Source: Cryptomeria japonica (lineage: Eukaryota > Streptophyta > Pinopsida > Cupressales > Cupressaceae). From it: a stretch of 64,000 nucleotides of DNA. The notes beneath the pieces are model-generated. The model was not told where the DNA came from. It saw nothing but the letters and a program-made list of their open reading frames with translations, and did no database searches. This document shows positions 23,826 to 33,149 of this stretch, in pieces. The position numbers were made by a program, and so were the translations under genes. Where the stretch lies: positions 1 through 64,000 of the forward strand of contig NW_026729289.1 of NCBI RefSeq assembly GCF_030272615.1, read 5' to 3'. The number at the start of each line of letters is the position of its first letter. Positions within the stretch are counted from its first letter, which is position 1.

Positions 23826-25154
23826 TATATTATTTATAATGATTAGTCTCCTAAGATCCTAATTTCTAATAGAATTTGTCAAGACGTCAACACATTGTGC
23901 AAATTTCTACACATCATGATCTCGTCTAACTAATATCTTCCAAAATCAAACTAAAATCTACTAACAGTTCATTATTATCATTTATGAAGTAAAAAACATG
24001 AAATCTGGATCATTGGTTCAGTTATAAATGCACTAGGCATAACGCACAAGTGTGAAATTGACACAAGGTGCAATTTGTGACACTACAATACTAATAGGCA
24101 ATTTTGAACAAATTTTATCAGAAACATAAAGTCTAACAAAACTAAACCTTATTATATATTTTGTGACATATTCAATGGTAATAAATTGATAGATTGCATC
24201 AACAATACCATGAATAATACTCTCATCCCAAAGCTCTGGAAGGAGCTTTGAGAGATGAACCTAGATAGGAACATTATTAATCTTGATAGTGTAAAACTAG
24301 TAGACAATCTTTTAAAATGAAGCAATGCATTACCAAGAAACCAAGGACCTCAATACAGAACTTTGGTGTGCCCATCAATTATTGGAATGAGAATAGAAGG
24401 AATGTGTTTCTCAAAGACATCACCTAGACTAATCCAATTGCAAGCCAACATTCATCATTGCAGATGCTCTACCCACCCACCCATCAAGAATATAAAGAAT
24501 AGGGTCATGTAAGAGGTGCATCAAAATGAGAATGTGAGACCACTAAAGAGTGACCTCCCCAATTTTTCTACTCTTGCAACACACTTAGGAGAGGAGGAGG
24601 GACATGAGGGAAATCTTCAATAACAGTCTAATTGGTAGAAAAAGGAAGGGGGGCCATGTCGCAAGAAGGGACCCATTACACATGTCGTCCTAAGAATAGA
24701 GAGAGATAACATACTCAACCTAGCAATACGGCTAAAGGAAGAGAAATGTTGGCCTCACGAAGGAGGTCTAGCAACAACCCTCCATCATCCTCAATGACTC
24801 CAAAGGCCTCCTCATCCATACCATCCTCCAAAATATATCCAAAATTGTCAATTATGTGATGTCTTATAAAGGATTAAGAATAACTATATTTGAATTGATT
24901 ATATTGGTAATATATTGCTTCAAGATCTAGAGGTTAGTTTTTTTATTAAACGGATAACAATATGTCACCTATATTTGTGTTTCTTCATTTTTATTTATAT
25001 TTTAAACTAAATAATTTTCCTTACTACACTACTCACGCATTTGATAGTCTTGATTGATATTCTAGAAACTAAAGCGCATTCGTCAAATTTATCTCCGTAA
25101 TTTTCTCGGTCCCTCACAATACACTCTTCGAGTCACATATGCGACAAAAAAATG
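23826..25154 (-). repeat. 1.33-kb duplicated block, copy 1 (LINE ORF1-like relic)
   Basis: Nearly identical to 41258-42590, starting at TTTATAATGATTAGTCTCC and ending at GCGACAAAAAAATG. Minus-strand translation around 24050-24260 gives LPLELW-DESIIHGIVDAIYQFITIEY and FVRLYVSDKICSKLPISIVV (with breaks). This follows the pattern of the DUF4283 domain of plant LINE ORF1 proteins (WVRLPxLPLxxW ... ARxLVxxDxSKxLP). The block therefore carries a decayed ORF1-type sequence. Copy 1 is joined at its right end to the dead Copia segment. Confidence 0.7.
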
Positions 25155-25391
25155 CTCCCTAATGCTTTTACGGTGGTCACTTTTCAAACCCTCCCTAATG
25201 CTTTTCAAAAATGCTTTCCCTCTAAATCCATTTAAATATAATGTTGTTTTTTATTTTATTGTATATATCATATTTGATTGCAGAAATAGACAAACTTCTT
25301 GTAGATCGAAGCAAATGGTAACCACAATTTTGGCAGGTATATGTTTATGTTCAATTGGAACTTAAATGCCAGACAGTGCAGGTATGCTTGA
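25155..25391 (+). other. Exon-like flank shared with 57455-57665
   Basis: From 25168 (TTACGGTGGTCACTTTTCAA) this matches the left flank of the second dead Copia copy. It contains what looks like a small internal exon with consensus borders: GATTGCAG, then a reading frame IDKLL-like (25286-25335), then GTATATG. The parent gene is not recognised. Because the flank is shared, the two Copia copies came from duplication of a larger segment, or the flank is part of an unrecognised element. Confidence 0.5.
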
Positions 25392-25933
25392 TGTTGGGAT
25401 TAAGGTGTTTCAATGATCTTAAAAGTTTCAAAAGTGGATTTAATTTAATTAGTTTTAATGGTCTTATGTTGCTGATTTTAATGATTTACTCTTATAATAT
25501 ATATATTCAAAGTGTGATCAACAAGCATTGAGGAGAGAGGGAAATTGTGATACTTGTCACAAGAAGGGAACTATGAAGAAGAAAAATTCTTTGGAGCTCC
25601 TCAAAGTTCCTTCCAAGCGACATGTGGCAATTACTTCCTATTATTTAGCACTAATTTGGAAAAACATTCGATGGGATCATATCTTCCACGTGAATAAACC
25701 TGGAGCAAAATACAAAATTTTATTTTGGCAAAAGACTTGATTTTCTTGAACACCTTGCATTTGAGCAATAAATAATATTTGCATTTAATATTATTTGTGC
25801 AAGAGTTATCCAAAAAGGAGTTTCCATTTATGTGTAGCAAATTCATTGAATAAGGATGCTTTCGAGAAGGTTGTTTTTGCTCATTTGCTTTCCTTTTAAT
25901 TGGCATTGAAGAGCTTGGCCAACTTTGTTATCA
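25392..25933 (+). repeat. Copia 5' LTR, copy A
   Basis: Starts TGTTGGGATTAAGGTG and probably ends TTATCA, 542 bases, matching 57666-58205. The 3' border is inferred: the next bases TTAGTGGGTTGTAGC could be a decayed primer-binding site (compare TGGTATCAGAGC). The LTR end is split from its interior by the LINE insertion at 25938-27522. Confidence 0.55.
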
Positions 25934-27539
25934 TTAGGAATTCTGCTCGCGATGTCGTTTGCTGCCCTAAGGCTATCTGCGACTGTTGTTGTCATCGCCG
26001 CTATCCTAAGGATGTCCACTACTGTGAAGCCGTCTACCCTTAGATCAGCTGGTGATGTCGTCCAGTCCCCCATTTCCCCTAGTGCGGCCGGTGAGCCAGG
26101 TGCTATGTATGGGAGCTCTGCGGGGGTTTCGGATGGTGATACGGTGCTTCCAACTCCCTCTGCTGCTGATCAGGGTATCCGTGGCTTGGGACCTGTGGCT
26201 GTTTCTGTTTGCAAACCTCTGGTTTTCAAGGTGTTTGCTGATACTGACATGGAGATCATCCACACTTCCTCTGTGTTTGAAGCTCATGGTTTGATCTATA
26301 GGTTTCGGGGTTTTTGGCCAAGCCTTCCTCAGTTGCACACTTGGATTTCCCAAAGCTAGGAACCGATCATAAAAGGTTCAGTTAACATTTTTCCCTCAGC
26401 CAAGGGTTTTTTCATTGCTAAATTTGAATATGCAGAGGACAGATCGAAAATCTTAGGGATTAATCCTTTCAGCTGGGAGGACAAATATGTTTTGATGGTT
26501 AAACCCTGGTTCTCAAGCTTTAATCCATCTATTGATTCATTTAATGAGATTCCTATTTGGGTTAGGCTCCCCAACCTTCCCCTTCATCTTTGGATGGATT
26601 CTCTGCTAGAGGAAGTGGGGGAGGCTTTAGGCGAATTCTTAATGATTGATAAGAAATCTTACCAAATTTATCATTCTACTTATCCTCGTATTTTGGTTAA
26701 CATTGATGTCTCTAAAGGGCTTCCAGCTGAGTTAGAGATTGAATCTTCCTTGGGATCTTGGGCCCAACCACTCAACTTTAAAGGTATCCCCTTTAGATGT
26801 CGAAAGTGCTTCCAGACTGGACATGTTGTTGCAGGGTGTGAAACAGATAAAAAGAAAAAAAGATCTGCTTCTTGGTGGAAAGGTGCATCCTCTGAACACT
26901 ATTTTGTTAAAAAGAAAAGCTTCTCCTAGGTGGTGGCACAGGTTCCTCAGACTGAGGGTACGCCTCTTGTTTCTGATGTTGCCTTGCCTCAGGAATGTGT
27001 GGATGCTTGCGGTGGCATCCCGAGTGATCGTTTGAAAAATGATGGATCTTCTTCTTCGATGGATGACCCTCCTGCATCTCAGATTGTTGTTGGATCTTCT
27101 GTTGTCTCTGCCTCTCTAGATGTTGGCTTTGTTCCTCCTGATGATGGGAGGTTCTCTATTCTAGACCCATCCTCTTGGCAAAAGGCTGCTGCTAGGGTTG
27201 AGAAGGATGGATTACTGTTAAAAGTAAAAAATCTAAATTGTCCCAATCCTCTTTTGATATGACCCTTCGATCCCATAAGGGTAGGTCAAATTCTTGATCC
27301 TTCCTGGTTGGGTTAGGGTTGCTGGTTTTTTGTAGCCTGTTGGCTTTTGGTGGGGGTTAATGTTGTTCCCCTTCTTTTGATTGGCTGGGCCAAATCTCTT
27401 TTGTGTTTTGTTTCTTTGAGTGGTCTTTCAAGTTTATCCTTCGGTTTGGGTTGCAGGTCCTTCTAAAACCTATCTTGTAGAGGGTTTATGGTCCCTTTAA
27501 AACTTGTTTTTACTTAATCAAAAACTTTGTTATCATTAG
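25921..27539 (+). mobile_element. ORF1-only LINE-type insertion with 17-bp target duplication
   Basis: The insertion at 25938-27522 (1585 bases) is flanked by perfect 17-base copies of AACTTTGTTATCATTAG (25921-25937 and 27523-27539). The homologous site at 58193-58209 is empty, so the borders are exact. It ends with CTTAATCAAA joined to the A-rich start of the duplication, a short A tail as in target-primed reverse transcription. It encodes an ORF1-type protein but has no endonuclease or reverse transcriptase, so it must have been moved by a partner LINE. Confidence 0.85.
25952..27262 (+). pseudogene. LINE ORF1-like protein (DUF4283 plus zinc knuckle), two amber stops
   Basis: One frame from the ATG at 25952 to 27262 is interrupted only by TAG at 26357 and TAG at 26927. 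Visible parts: a Ser/Ala/Val-rich N-terminus, a DUF4283-type RNA-binding domain (GFFIAKFEYAEDRSKIL, then IPIWVRLPNLPLHLW at about 26540-26590, then YPRILVNIDVSKGLPAELEI), and a CCHC knuckle CRKCFQTGHVVAGC at 26800-26841. Near 27208 the frame appears shifted: the neighbouring frame continues GWITVKSKK and TLRSHKGRSNS, the kind of tail such proteins have. In plants this family packages the LINE RNA. Two stops plus a shift make this copy defective unless suppressed. Confidence 0.8.
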
Positions 27540-29364
27540 TGGGTTGTAGCCTGGTTTTTTGTGCAAATCCTTTTTTAGTAGGAGCTTTTGTAGGTAGAAG
27601 TTTCTTAGCCTAGTTATAGATCTAAGATGGCAAGCCCATCTAGAAGGATAGAGATGGAGAAATTCAATGGTGGCAATTTTGGGCTTTGGAAACCCTAAAT
27701 GGAAGACATGGTTGTTGATAGAGACTTGTGGGACTAAGCCTCAAACAACAGGGTAAGATGCTTGGGATACATTGGATCAGAAAGCAAGGGTTTGATAAGA
27801 CTTTGTCTAGCTAACTTTGTGCTCCTTAATGTTCATGAGGGGAAGACTATAGCTACACTTTGGAAAAAGCTTGGTGATATTTATCAAGGGAAATCCTTGG
27901 TAAATAAGCTCTTTTTGAGGAAAAAGTTGTATTCTTCGAGACTGGAGGAAGGAGGATCTGTATTCTTCGAGACTGGAGGAAGGAGGATCTGTTTAGATCA
28001 TATGAATGTTTTTAATATTTTAGTTGCACAACTAAGCTCTATTGGTGTAAAAATTGATGATAAAGAAAGATGTATGCTCCTATTGTGTTCTTTGTCCGAT
28101 TAATGGGATCTCCTTGTAATGGTTATTGGAAGCACAACAACCACTTTCAAGATGGAAGATGTGGTTTATTTGTTGTTGTTTGAAGAAATGCAGAGGAAGT
28201 CTTCTAAGATGGCTAATGAGGCCCTTTGTGGAATATCAATAGAGAAAGGCAAGAAGAAGGACAATAAAGGCAAGTCAAAGTCTCCAAGGAGATCCAAATT
28301 CCCTAGTAAAAAGTCCAAGGCTAAATGTTGGAACTGCGACACATCCGGTCATTTATAGAAAGCTTGTAAAGAGGAGAAGAAAAAGGAAAATAGGAAAGCC
28401 TCTAATTTTGATTCCAACTGATCCTCTCGAGTTGATGCAGATGTTTTTTTCATTGCTTTGGTAATCCATGCATCAGAAGATGTATGGTTGATTAGATTAG
28501 GTGCTTCCTTCCACATGACCTCTCACAAGGGTTGGTTCTCAAAGTATAAAGATTATGATGGTGGGAAGGTGTACTTGGGTGATGATTCTCACCTGAAGAT
28601 TGATGGCCATGGAAGAGTCAAGATTTGATTCCTCGATGGTAACGTGAAGGGGATTGGTGATGTATTGCACATTCTTGGTTTGACACAAAACCTTCTTTAT
28701 GTTAGCAAGATGAACAATGTGGGAATGAAAATTGTTTTCTTGCAAGGTGGATGCAAGATGACTAGAGGTTATGTAGTGCTTGCTAAGGGTGTTCAACTAC
28801 GCACTCTGTATAAGCTAGATGCATGCATGGTTTACTGCAATAGTGCTTCTATGAATTCCAAGAAACGGGCTTCAAAATCTTCATCCTCATTGTAAGATCA
28901 AGAAGAGAAGAATATTGTTGTATCAACATCTAATGGTCATGCTTTTTGGGTACCTAAGGGTGCTAATGCTTTGGAGATGAAGCTCCCAACTAAGAAGACA
29001 ATGTTGTGGCACCAAAGACTTGGCCACATAGGTAAAAAGGTCTTGTGAGCCTTGAAAAATAAGAGCTTTGTTGAAGGCCTTGATGATTCTAATCTTGAGT
29101 TTGACTTTTGCAAACATTATATATATGGAAAGCAACACCGTGTTTCATTTATTCTGATTCTCATAAGTAATCTAGGTTTTTCAACTTGATGTTCATTCTA
29201 ATGTGTTTGGTCCAGTTAATATGCCTTATTTAAATAGATCTGTGTACTTGGTTTCATTCATAGAAGACTACTCTAGAAGGACATTTGTTTATTTCTTCAG
29301 AAGTAAATCTGAATTTTTCAATCGATTTAAGAAATTTAAATCCTTGTGTGAAAATCGGGTTAGT

Positions 29365-30443
29365 GGGTCAGTGCAAGAAGATGAGTCCACTTTTTGGCCA
29401 AAAAGTGGAAGTGTTTTCCCTAATTTTCAGATTTTGTCTCATTTGAGCTTAAATTTTGAAACACTTAGAGATTGAATCTTGGAAAAAGTCAGTAATATAA
29501 AACATAGCTCTTTGAGTGTACTTTCCAAATATATAATTTATTTTAATACCCACATAATAAAAAATAAATTTTTAAATAGAGTTCTGAAAACTATGTTTTA
29601 ATTATTTTCTCAAACCGTTTTGGGAAATGGTTTGTAACACATTGAAGATTGATGAGCATATTTTTCTGTATTTTTTTTTCTAATTTTTTTTTTAAATTAA
29701 TTTTTTAATGGCCATAATTATCGTTTTAAAAATTTGACATGTACGACCCACATAATTTGATGTAAACTTAACATTTTTTGATTTTTTTTTTTTTAAATAC
29801 AAAAGAATTTTGTGTAGATTGACGACATATAATTTTTTTTCCAAAATTTTTTAAAATAAAAAAGTTATTAAATTAACAAAATTAGTTAATATTTCAAATT
29901 TATTGACCCGATTTAGTATAAATTAAATGAAAAATATTTAAAATAATCAATTTTTAAATAAATTTACATATTTAGAATATAGAAAGTATAATCTGAAATG
30001 GGTTTTAATTTCGTATAAAAATTCTCTGATTAGAGGCGCGTAAACTATTTCTGAACTTCATATTTGTGCTTTCATTCATGGAGATTTGAATTTGCAGGTC
30101 CATGTCTCAGGTGTGGCCATCCTAGGCCTATCCCGGGCCTAATCCCGAGCCAAGTGGCGGGTTGTGGAATCAACTTCCACAAAACGGGCACCCGTTTTCA
30201 AACAAGGGCGGCTTGTGGAAAAAAAAGGAAAAATGCCATTTAGAAACGGGGGCCCGCTTTTAAACAAACGGGGGCCCGTTTTTAAGAAACGGGGGCCCGT
30301 TTTCAAACCCCCGTTACCTTTCGGCTTAGGAGCCCGAAGCACAAACGGGGCCCCGTTTTTTGAAAACGGGCCCCCGTTTATAAGAGCGCATTTTCCAATG
30401 CGCGAACTTCCGCGAATTTGTGACTCATTACGTTGCACTTGCC
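29365..30443 (+). mobile_element. DNA-type element with terminal inverted repeats and a GC-palindrome cluster
   Basis: Inserted into the Copia integrase sequence. Its ends are imperfect inverted repeats: GGGTCAGTGCAAG...ATGAGTC at the left and, read on the other strand, GGGCAAGTGCAAC...ATGAGTC at the right. TAGT lies on both sides and may be the target duplication. A perfect 22-base palindrome sits at 29387-29408. The middle is very AT-rich, but 30100-30410 is GC-rich and holds six palindromes built on AAACGGG..CCCGTTT with a GGGCCC or similar core (30181, 30244, 30268, 30286, 30342, 30363). No transposase is seen. A deleted relative lies at 22430-22815. Confidence 0.65.
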
Positions 30444-30525
30444 CTAGTAGGAAAATTAAGTGCTCAAGGATAGAGAACAATGGTGGTTTGTGTGAAAATC
30501 GGGTTAGTAGGAAAATTAAGTGCTC
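30444..30525 (+). repeat. Short tandem duplication inside the Copia integrase remnant
   Basis: The stretch GTGTGAAAATCGGGTTAGT followed by AGGAAAATTAAGTGCT occurs intact at 30489-30525. A first copy is split by the DNA element, with its left half at 29346-29364 and its right half at 30444-30465. The duplication therefore predates the insertion, or arose with it. Confidence 0.65.
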
Positions 30526-30916
30526 TAGAAGTTTAGAGAATTTTGAAGAGGAACAAGATCCTCAACCTCAATTTTTGAGGAGGTCTACGCATTTGAGGCA
30601 ACAACCTAAAAGATATGGTTATTCACCATAAATGTTTGGTTATTCATTGTTAGATTCTAGTTGTATTTTTGCTTTAATTGCTAATGTTGATGAGCCTAGG
30701 ACTATTAAAGAGGCAATGGGTATACATGATGTAGATTCTTGGATGGAAGCCATGAACAAAGAAATAGTTGCATTGAAGAAGAATGCTACATGGGATCTGG
30801 TACCGTTTCTTGAGGAACAAAAACCTATTAGTTGTAAATGGGCGTTCCAGAAGAAGTTGGGTCTAGATGATAATATTGAGAAGCACAAGAGAGCTTTCAA
30901 TAATGATACCAAATAA

Positions 30917-32789
30917 AGGTATCTATCAAATCTATCCAACACCATCTTCATGTTCTCTTCACATCACTCATCCTTGGACATATTCCTTGATCTTTCTTGA
31001 CATCAATGACAACATATGTACGGCAAAAAAAATCACAAGGCTCATCACACAAATTTTAAGTCATTTATCTTCAACACCAATGTACTATATTACATGACTT
31101 TATAAAGCCTTTATTTTTTCCAACTACTCAAACCACTAACTACCAACTACATATAACTAATAACTAACTAAAACCTTGCATCTAATAAATAACATTAACA
31201 CGTTAATTTGTTTTTTATTACATAATCTATCCCATGCATTACTTAATTTACAACACATACCTTATTCCAAATTTGACATTATATTTTTATACCTTTACAT
31301 TAGGGGTGTTATGCCTTCTCTATAGTATTTTAGCTTGCATTGTCATATTTTTACATTTGGGGTATCATGCTTTTCCCATGTTCTTTGTGCTTTAATTTTT
31401 GTATCCTCAAATTAGGGGTTGAAGGTGCAGCATACCTTTCCCATTTCAAATGAGTTTCTATTGGTATATCACCCTATCATTTAGGCATCACACCTTCCCC
31501 TATATAATGTTGTGCCTAAATAATTATACCTTGGATCTAAGGCTACCTCCTTTGAGTGTGGGAATCTTTCCCTACCCACTCTTTTTCTATGATAATATTG
31601 CTTATCATTTTTGTATTTGGGATCATTTGAGACTTCCCTCCTCAACAATGGATTTCAATGATCATCCTAGCCCATGCACTTATCACATATTATTGGATAC
31701 ACTTTACTTGTTTATTAAACAATACACTTTATTGCAATAGTAATAAAATGTGTGGCTTCACTGAGTAGTAGTGCTTGTAGGTTGTGTGTTTGTTGGATTG
31801 TTGAGTTCATGGGTTTGAATGTGGGAATAATGCCTTCAAGATTGAGGCCCCTAATAGTGGTATCAATAATAAACCCAATGAGAATATATCCCCTTGTAAG
31901 TGGTTTTTTTGGGCTTAGGCCAAGCTTAGAAATCCGAGTTTACCAAAGAAAAAATAATACTTATAATTTTTGTACATAAAATAAAAATTTTAAAAATCCA
32001 ATTCTTGTTTACGATACAACACACGGTCTGAAATGGCGGTGATCCAAGTTACATTATATATTTTTTTTTTCACCAAAATTTTACATTTTAGTCAAAAAGT
32101 TGTACATTTTATAATTTCGTAAGATCAAAATATACAATGATTTGTAATTTTTTTTATAATAAAACTTTATAAGTCCCTTGGTAGTAGTAGTAGACAAACA
32201 TACCATATTATCTCTTAGCTTCAAGCTTTGCTACAGACAAGTTGATTTATTTCTTTATGAAAAATGCCTATGCTTTGAAAACCCTTTAGAAAAAATTTCA
32301 TACATAAAATTCAAAGAAAGACCTACTCATCAAACATACCAGAAATTCAATCAAGTAAGATTCCACAACAGCATAAACTCTTACGTTCGTATTGATTTCA
32401 AAATCTTTGTAGAGTAGAGTAATAGGAAATGCATTTGCTCAAAGAGAGTCCATCGAATGGTCTATTTTGTTTACCATAACAAAATAGAATGCAAATTCTA
32501 GTCGATGTATTGACAAGAGAATGATACACAACTTGTCAAAGAAGTTAGAAGCACTTTCTTAAAAAGAATTTAACTATAAAAGCATCTGAGATTAAAACTT
32601 CAGTGTTAAAAGCAAGTCATTGAAGAGAACCACAAACTGGTGGTTCTTGTGATATGTATTTGGTTGTGCTCTTGGTCACGTGGATCACCTGGTTCTGTAA
32701 CTTAAAATTAATCCATTTATTTTGAGTGGATGATAATGTTTGTCAATAAGCCCTTTGTGATAGTTGATCTCCTTCAAGTAATACCTCCA
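30917..32789. other. AT-rich spacer, no gene recognised
   Basis: No supported gene. A 19-base match GACATCAATGACAACATAT at about 30997 equals the complement of the start of the Copia LTR at 13390, so a fragment of a related LTR may lie here. Around 31300-31510 a loose repeat recurs (GGGGTGTTATGCC, GGGGTATCATGC, and similar) without coding sense. The ORFs 31450-31740, 31752-31979 and 32178-32417 have no recognisable product. Confidence 0.5.
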
Positions 32790-33149
32790 TAACGTTTTGG
32801 CAAGAACATAGTCCAATCTCCATAAGATTGTTTGCCCATTCTTGAAATGGTGGAAGTCAGTTGAATCTATAATAGTTTTTACTCAACAAATTAAAAAATG
32901 GTTTTGTTTTGAAAATCACCATATTGCTTATAGTTGTCGTTCATCCTTTTGGTTTTGGTCTCCTTCAAGTGAGCATTGCCCAAGCTCCATAAGAACATAG
33001 GCCATTCTCTTCTCAAAACGATGGATGCCAATAAAATCTTTCACAATGAACTTCTGCTCAAAGATTTGGAGCTGAAAGTGGTGACTGTGGAAATCACCAT
33101 ACGGTATTACTTAACAGTCCTCCCATTTGTTGAATCCTTTCCATTAATA
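32790..33149 (-). repeat. Two decayed extra copies of the PPR gene 3' end
   Basis: Downstream of the PPR stop codon the minus strand repeats the end of the DYW coding region twice. At about 32960-33110 the translation gives GDFHSHHFQLQIFEQKFIVK, which follows CGDCHHAMKFISRIVEREII of the gene. At about 32790-32950 it gives DFHHFKNGQ, which follows FHHFKNGEC. Each unit is about 170-180 bases and heavily mutated. They act only as 3' untranslated or intergenic sequence. Confidence 0.6.

Larger units (their letters stand above)
27541..30916 (+). pseudogene. Dead Copia gag-pol, copy A (interrupted and truncated)
   Basis: From the ATG at 27627 a gag region is readable (RRIEMEKFNGGNFGLWK, LRKKLYSSRLEEGG, VAQLSSIGVKIDD). 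It is followed by a zinc knuckle CWNCDTSGHL at 28326, a protease region at 28480-28900 (GASFHMTSH, with the catalytic Asp lost), the integrase H2C2 region (LWHQRLGHIGKK, 29000-29040) and integrase core (29200-29340). The element is cut there by the 29365-30443 insertion. A large deletion then joins the integrase to the start of the reverse transcriptase (EAMGIHDVDSWMEAMNKE, CKWAFQKK), and the element ends at about 30916. A 31-base tandem duplication at 27930-27991 shifts the frame. Three early stops are shared with copy B. Confidence 0.85.

Noticed and set aside
29344-30508. 21-base target duplication around the DNA element, suggesting a LINE-like insertion
   Set aside because: The integrase reading frame continues directly at 30444, so the second 21-base copy belongs to a tandem duplication of the host Copia sequence. 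The real flank match is only TAGT.
30164-30631. 155-residue ORF with repeated PVFK units
   Set aside because: It crosses from the DNA element into the Copia remnant and owes its repeats to GC palindromes; the opposite strand is open too. No independent sign of coding.
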